The position numbers and the translations under genes are program-made. Of a DNA stretch of 64,000 nucleotides, positions 62,256 through 64,000 are shown piece after piece. Origin of the DNA: JABFSA01 sp963827515 (GTDB taxonomy: Bacteria > Acidobacteriota > Vicinamibacteria > Vicinamibacterales > UBA2999); contig CAWHBF010000023.1 in assembly GCA_963827515.1 (NCBI GenBank), positions 62,001 through 126,000 on the forward strand, read 5' to 3'. Position 1 is the stretch's first letter, and each line of letters begins with the position of its first letter. The notes below the pieces were generated by a model. It saw nothing but the letters and a program-made list of their open reading frames with translations, was not told where the DNA came from and searched no databases.

Positions 62256-62284
62256 TTGAATCCTCATGTATTCGGGTGTAGAGT
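62256..62284 (+). promoter_or_regulatory. Promoter of the amidohydrolase pair
   Basis: TTGAAT (62256-62261), 17-base spacer, TAGAGT (62279-62284) preceded by GGTG, an extended -10 of the TGTAGAnT kind. The start at 62313 is 28 bases downstream. Confidence 0.5.
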
Positions 62285-62312
62285 TCGACTCGAATTCAGG
62301 GAGGATCAGGCT

Positions 62313-63380
62313 GTGCCGAATCGCAGAGACTTCTTCAAGACTGTTACTGGAGCGGCGGCGGGCGCATACGTCGTCGGTCGTGGCGGCGCCGTCTCGGGTC
62401 AGGCTCCCCCCGCTCGCCGGCAAGTCAGCATCGCCGGAAAACGTGTTCGCGTGGTCGATGTGCACGCGCACTGCGACATGCCCCTCGGTGACGTGGTCAA
62501 AGGCACGCCGTTCGAGGAACAAGCCAATGCGGATCCCGAGCTCGAAGAGCGGATCCCATCGATGGACAAGGCAGGCGTGGACCTGCAGGCGCTCAGCATC
62601 AATGGCTTCTGGTGGTACGAGGCCAAGGATCGCGGCCTCGCCCGTGCCATCTGCACCGCGCAGAACGAGGGACTGGCCAAATGGGTTAAAGCCCACCCAG
62701 ATCGCTTCGTGGCCATGGCGTCCGTCCCGTTGCAGTTTCCCGATCTCGCGGCGGAGATGCTGCAGGAAGCCGTCACCAAGTTTGGGGCCAAGGGGGTCAC
62801 ACTCGGCGGGCACGTCAACGGCGAGGACCTCTCACTGCCGAAGTTCGATCCGTTCTGGGCCAAGGCGGCGGAGATGAACGAGCTGGTGTTCATGCACCCA
62901 GGCGGATCAGAGAACATCGTTCGCGACAATGCGTTTAGAGGTCGCGGCGCGCTCGGCAACATCATGGGCAATCCGCTGGAGACGACCTATTTTCTGTCCC
63001 GCCTGATCTTCGACGGCGTGTTCGACCGCCATCCACGACTGAAGGTATGCGGCGCGCATGCCGGCGGCTACTTGCCGTCGTATTTCGGCCGGACGGAGGT
63101 GGCGTGCGATGTGCGCGGCAACGCGAACTGCGCCAACAAGAAGCGACCCAAGGAGTACCTGAGGTCGCAGATTCTCATCGACACGATGATCTTTTCGGAG
63201 GAGGGCTTCCGACACCTCGTCGCCGAGATGGGAGTGGGCCAGATCGTCTACGGCACCGACAACCCCTTCAACTGGCCGGTCAAGGTTGATCTCGTCCTCG
63301 ACGCGCCGTTCCTCAACAACACCGAAAAGGAGGCGATCCTGAGCGGCAATCTGATGAAGCTGCTCAAGATCTCGACCTAG
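62313..63380 (+). CDS. Tat-type exported amidohydrolase (ACMSD-like)
   Basis: 355 aa from GTG 62313 with GGAGG upstream; the open frame to 62256 has no ribosome site. The N-terminus VPNRRDFFKTVTGAAAGAYV carries a Tat-type signal (RRDFFK). Catalytic core: VVDVHAHCDMPL (metal HxH), LVFMHPGGSENI, KVCGAHAGGYLPSYFGR and IVYGTDNPFNWPVK. This is the amidohydrolase_2 group, to which aminocarboxymuconate-semialdehyde decarboxylase and aromatic-acid decarboxylases belong; the exact substrate is unknown. Two bases separate it from the next gene, its close paralogue, so the two are translated together. Confidence 0.9.
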   Translation: MPNRRDFFKTVTGAAAGAYVVGRGGAVSGQAPPARRQVSIAGKRVRVVDVHAHCDMPLGDVVKGTPFEEQANADPELEERIPSMDKAGVDLQALSINGFWWYEAKDRGLARAICTAQNEGLAKWVKAHPDRFVAMASVPLQFPDLAAEMLQEAVTKFGAKGVTLGGHVNGEDLSLPKFDPFWAKAAEMNELVFMHPGGSENIVRDNAFRGRGALGNIMGNPLETTYFLSRLIFDGVFDRHPRLKVCGAHAGGYLPSYFGRTEVACDVRGNANCANKKRPKEYLRSQILIDTMIFSEEGFRHLVAEMGVGQIVYGTDNPFNWPVKVDLVLDAPFLNNTEKEAILSGNLMKLLKIST

Positions 63381-63382
63381 CC

Positions 63383-64000
63383 ATGCCGAATCGCCGCCAA
63401 TTCTTCAAGACCGTTGCGAGCGCGACGGCGGGAATGTACGTCGCGGGGCATGAGTTCACCGCCTCTGCTCTTCAGGCCCCAGCACGCCGTCAGGCCATGA
63501 TCGGTGGCCGTCGCGTGCGCGTCGTCGATGTCCACTGCCATTGGGACATGCCGGTTCCGGCGAGCATCGTCAAGGGCACGCCGTTCGAGGAGCGGGTCAA
63601 AGGAGCCGGGATCGAAGAGCGCGTCGCCATCATGGACAAGATGGGGATCGACGTCAACGTCATCAGCGTCAACGATTTCTGGTGGTGGGACGCGAAGGAC
63701 CCGGGGCTGGCGCGCGCGATTTGCGATCACCACAACCAGACGCTGGCGAAAGCGGCGCGCGACTATCCGGGACGGCTATACGGAATGGCCTCGGTGCCTC
63801 TGCAGTTTCCGGATCTCGCCGTGGAGATGCTGCAGGCGGCCGTCAAGAACGGGGCGCGCGGCGTCACCGTCGGCGGTCACGTCGGCGGTGAGAGCCTCTC
63901 GGCGCCCCGATTCGATCCCTTCTGGGCAAAGGTCGCCGAAATGGGCGAGCTCGTGTTCATGCACCCGAACGGCTCCGGCAACATCATCAAGGACGGCGGG
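63383..64000 (+). CDS. Tat-type exported amidohydrolase (ACMSD-like), 3' end cut by window edge
   Basis: Starts at ATG 63383 (MPNRRQFFKTVASATAG), two bases after the stop of its paralogue, and is open to the window end, giving 206 codons. Tat-type signal RRQFFK, metal motif VVDVHCHWDMPV, then DVNVISVNDFWWWDAKDPG, YGMASVPLQFPDLAVEML, FMHPNGSGNI. About two thirds identical to the upstream copy by eye, so a tandem duplication. The remaining catalytic Asp (TDNP block) lies beyond the window. Confidence 0.88.
   Translation, partial: MPNRRQFFKTVASATAGMYVAGHEFTASALQAPARRQAMIGGRRVRVVDVHCHWDMPVPASIVKGTPFEERVKGAGIEERVAIMDKMGIDVNVISVNDFWWWDAKDPGLARAICDHHNQTLAKAARDYPGRLYGMASVPLQFPDLAVEMLQAAVKNGARGVTVGGHVGGESLSAPRFDPFWAKVAEMGELVFMHPNGSGNIIKDGG

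Overview
The window is 64 kb of high-GC bacterial DNA that looks like Acidobacteriota (Vicinamibacteria-like soil lineages). This placement is inferred from gene content: six Oar-like TonB-dependent receptors with an N-terminal carboxypeptidase-regulatory domain, three two-heme cytochromes of the 'photosynthetic reaction centre cytochrome c subunit' type (with no photosystem genes), four DUF6152-type small exported proteins, and a large set of secreted paralogues sharing a W-x-DGR-x-HP core. No rRNA, tRNA, CRISPR array, phage or transposase gene was seen.

Layout. 1-13 kb: DGR-HP family proteins, a frameshifted TonB receptor, an MBL-fold protein with altered metal ligands, a two-heme cytochrome and a DUF6152 protein. 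13-20 kb: two TonB receptors. 20-24.6 kb: double DoxX protein, DGR-HP, DUF6152, cytochrome, a BNR/sialidase-like protein. 24.8-29.5 kb (+ strand): DGR-HP protein, a frameshifted copy, the stump of a third copy, an Ig-like lipoprotein and a cytochrome. 29.5-33.3 kb: a membrane spermidine-synthase-like fusion, a VapBC toxin-antitoxin pair with a perfect palindromic operator, and a PP2C phosphatase. 33.4-43 kb: gene remnants, two more TonB receptors, two DUF6152 proteins, DGR-HP and an exported VOC protein. 43-50 kb: amidohydrolase, exported methyltransferase-like protein, TonB receptor, beta-hydroxyacid dehydrogenase. 50-64 kb: ABC ATPase, MFS transporter, a second spermidine-synthase-like fusion with TPRs, two NHL-repeat proteins, two alpha/beta-hydrolase units, a kelch protein and two Tat-type amidohydrolases.

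How it may fit together. The same set (DGR-HP protein, DUF6152 protein, two-heme cytochrome with a LolA-like C-terminal half) recurs in different orders, beside TonB receptors and exported hydrolases. This suggests a periplasmic or outer-membrane oxidative catabolic system built from repeated cassettes, with receptors for uptake, cytochromes for electron removal, and amidohydrolases, VOC and MFS proteins downstream. The substrate is unknown and the coupling is inference from gene order.

Two genome-level features stand out. About fifteen genes carry single-base frameshifts although both flanking frames stay conserved, which points to sequence errors or recent decay. Gaps between genes are full of dispersed palindromes and heptamer repeats. 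Some of these touch start or stop codons, and two have become coding sequence inside the large spermidine-synthase-like fusion.
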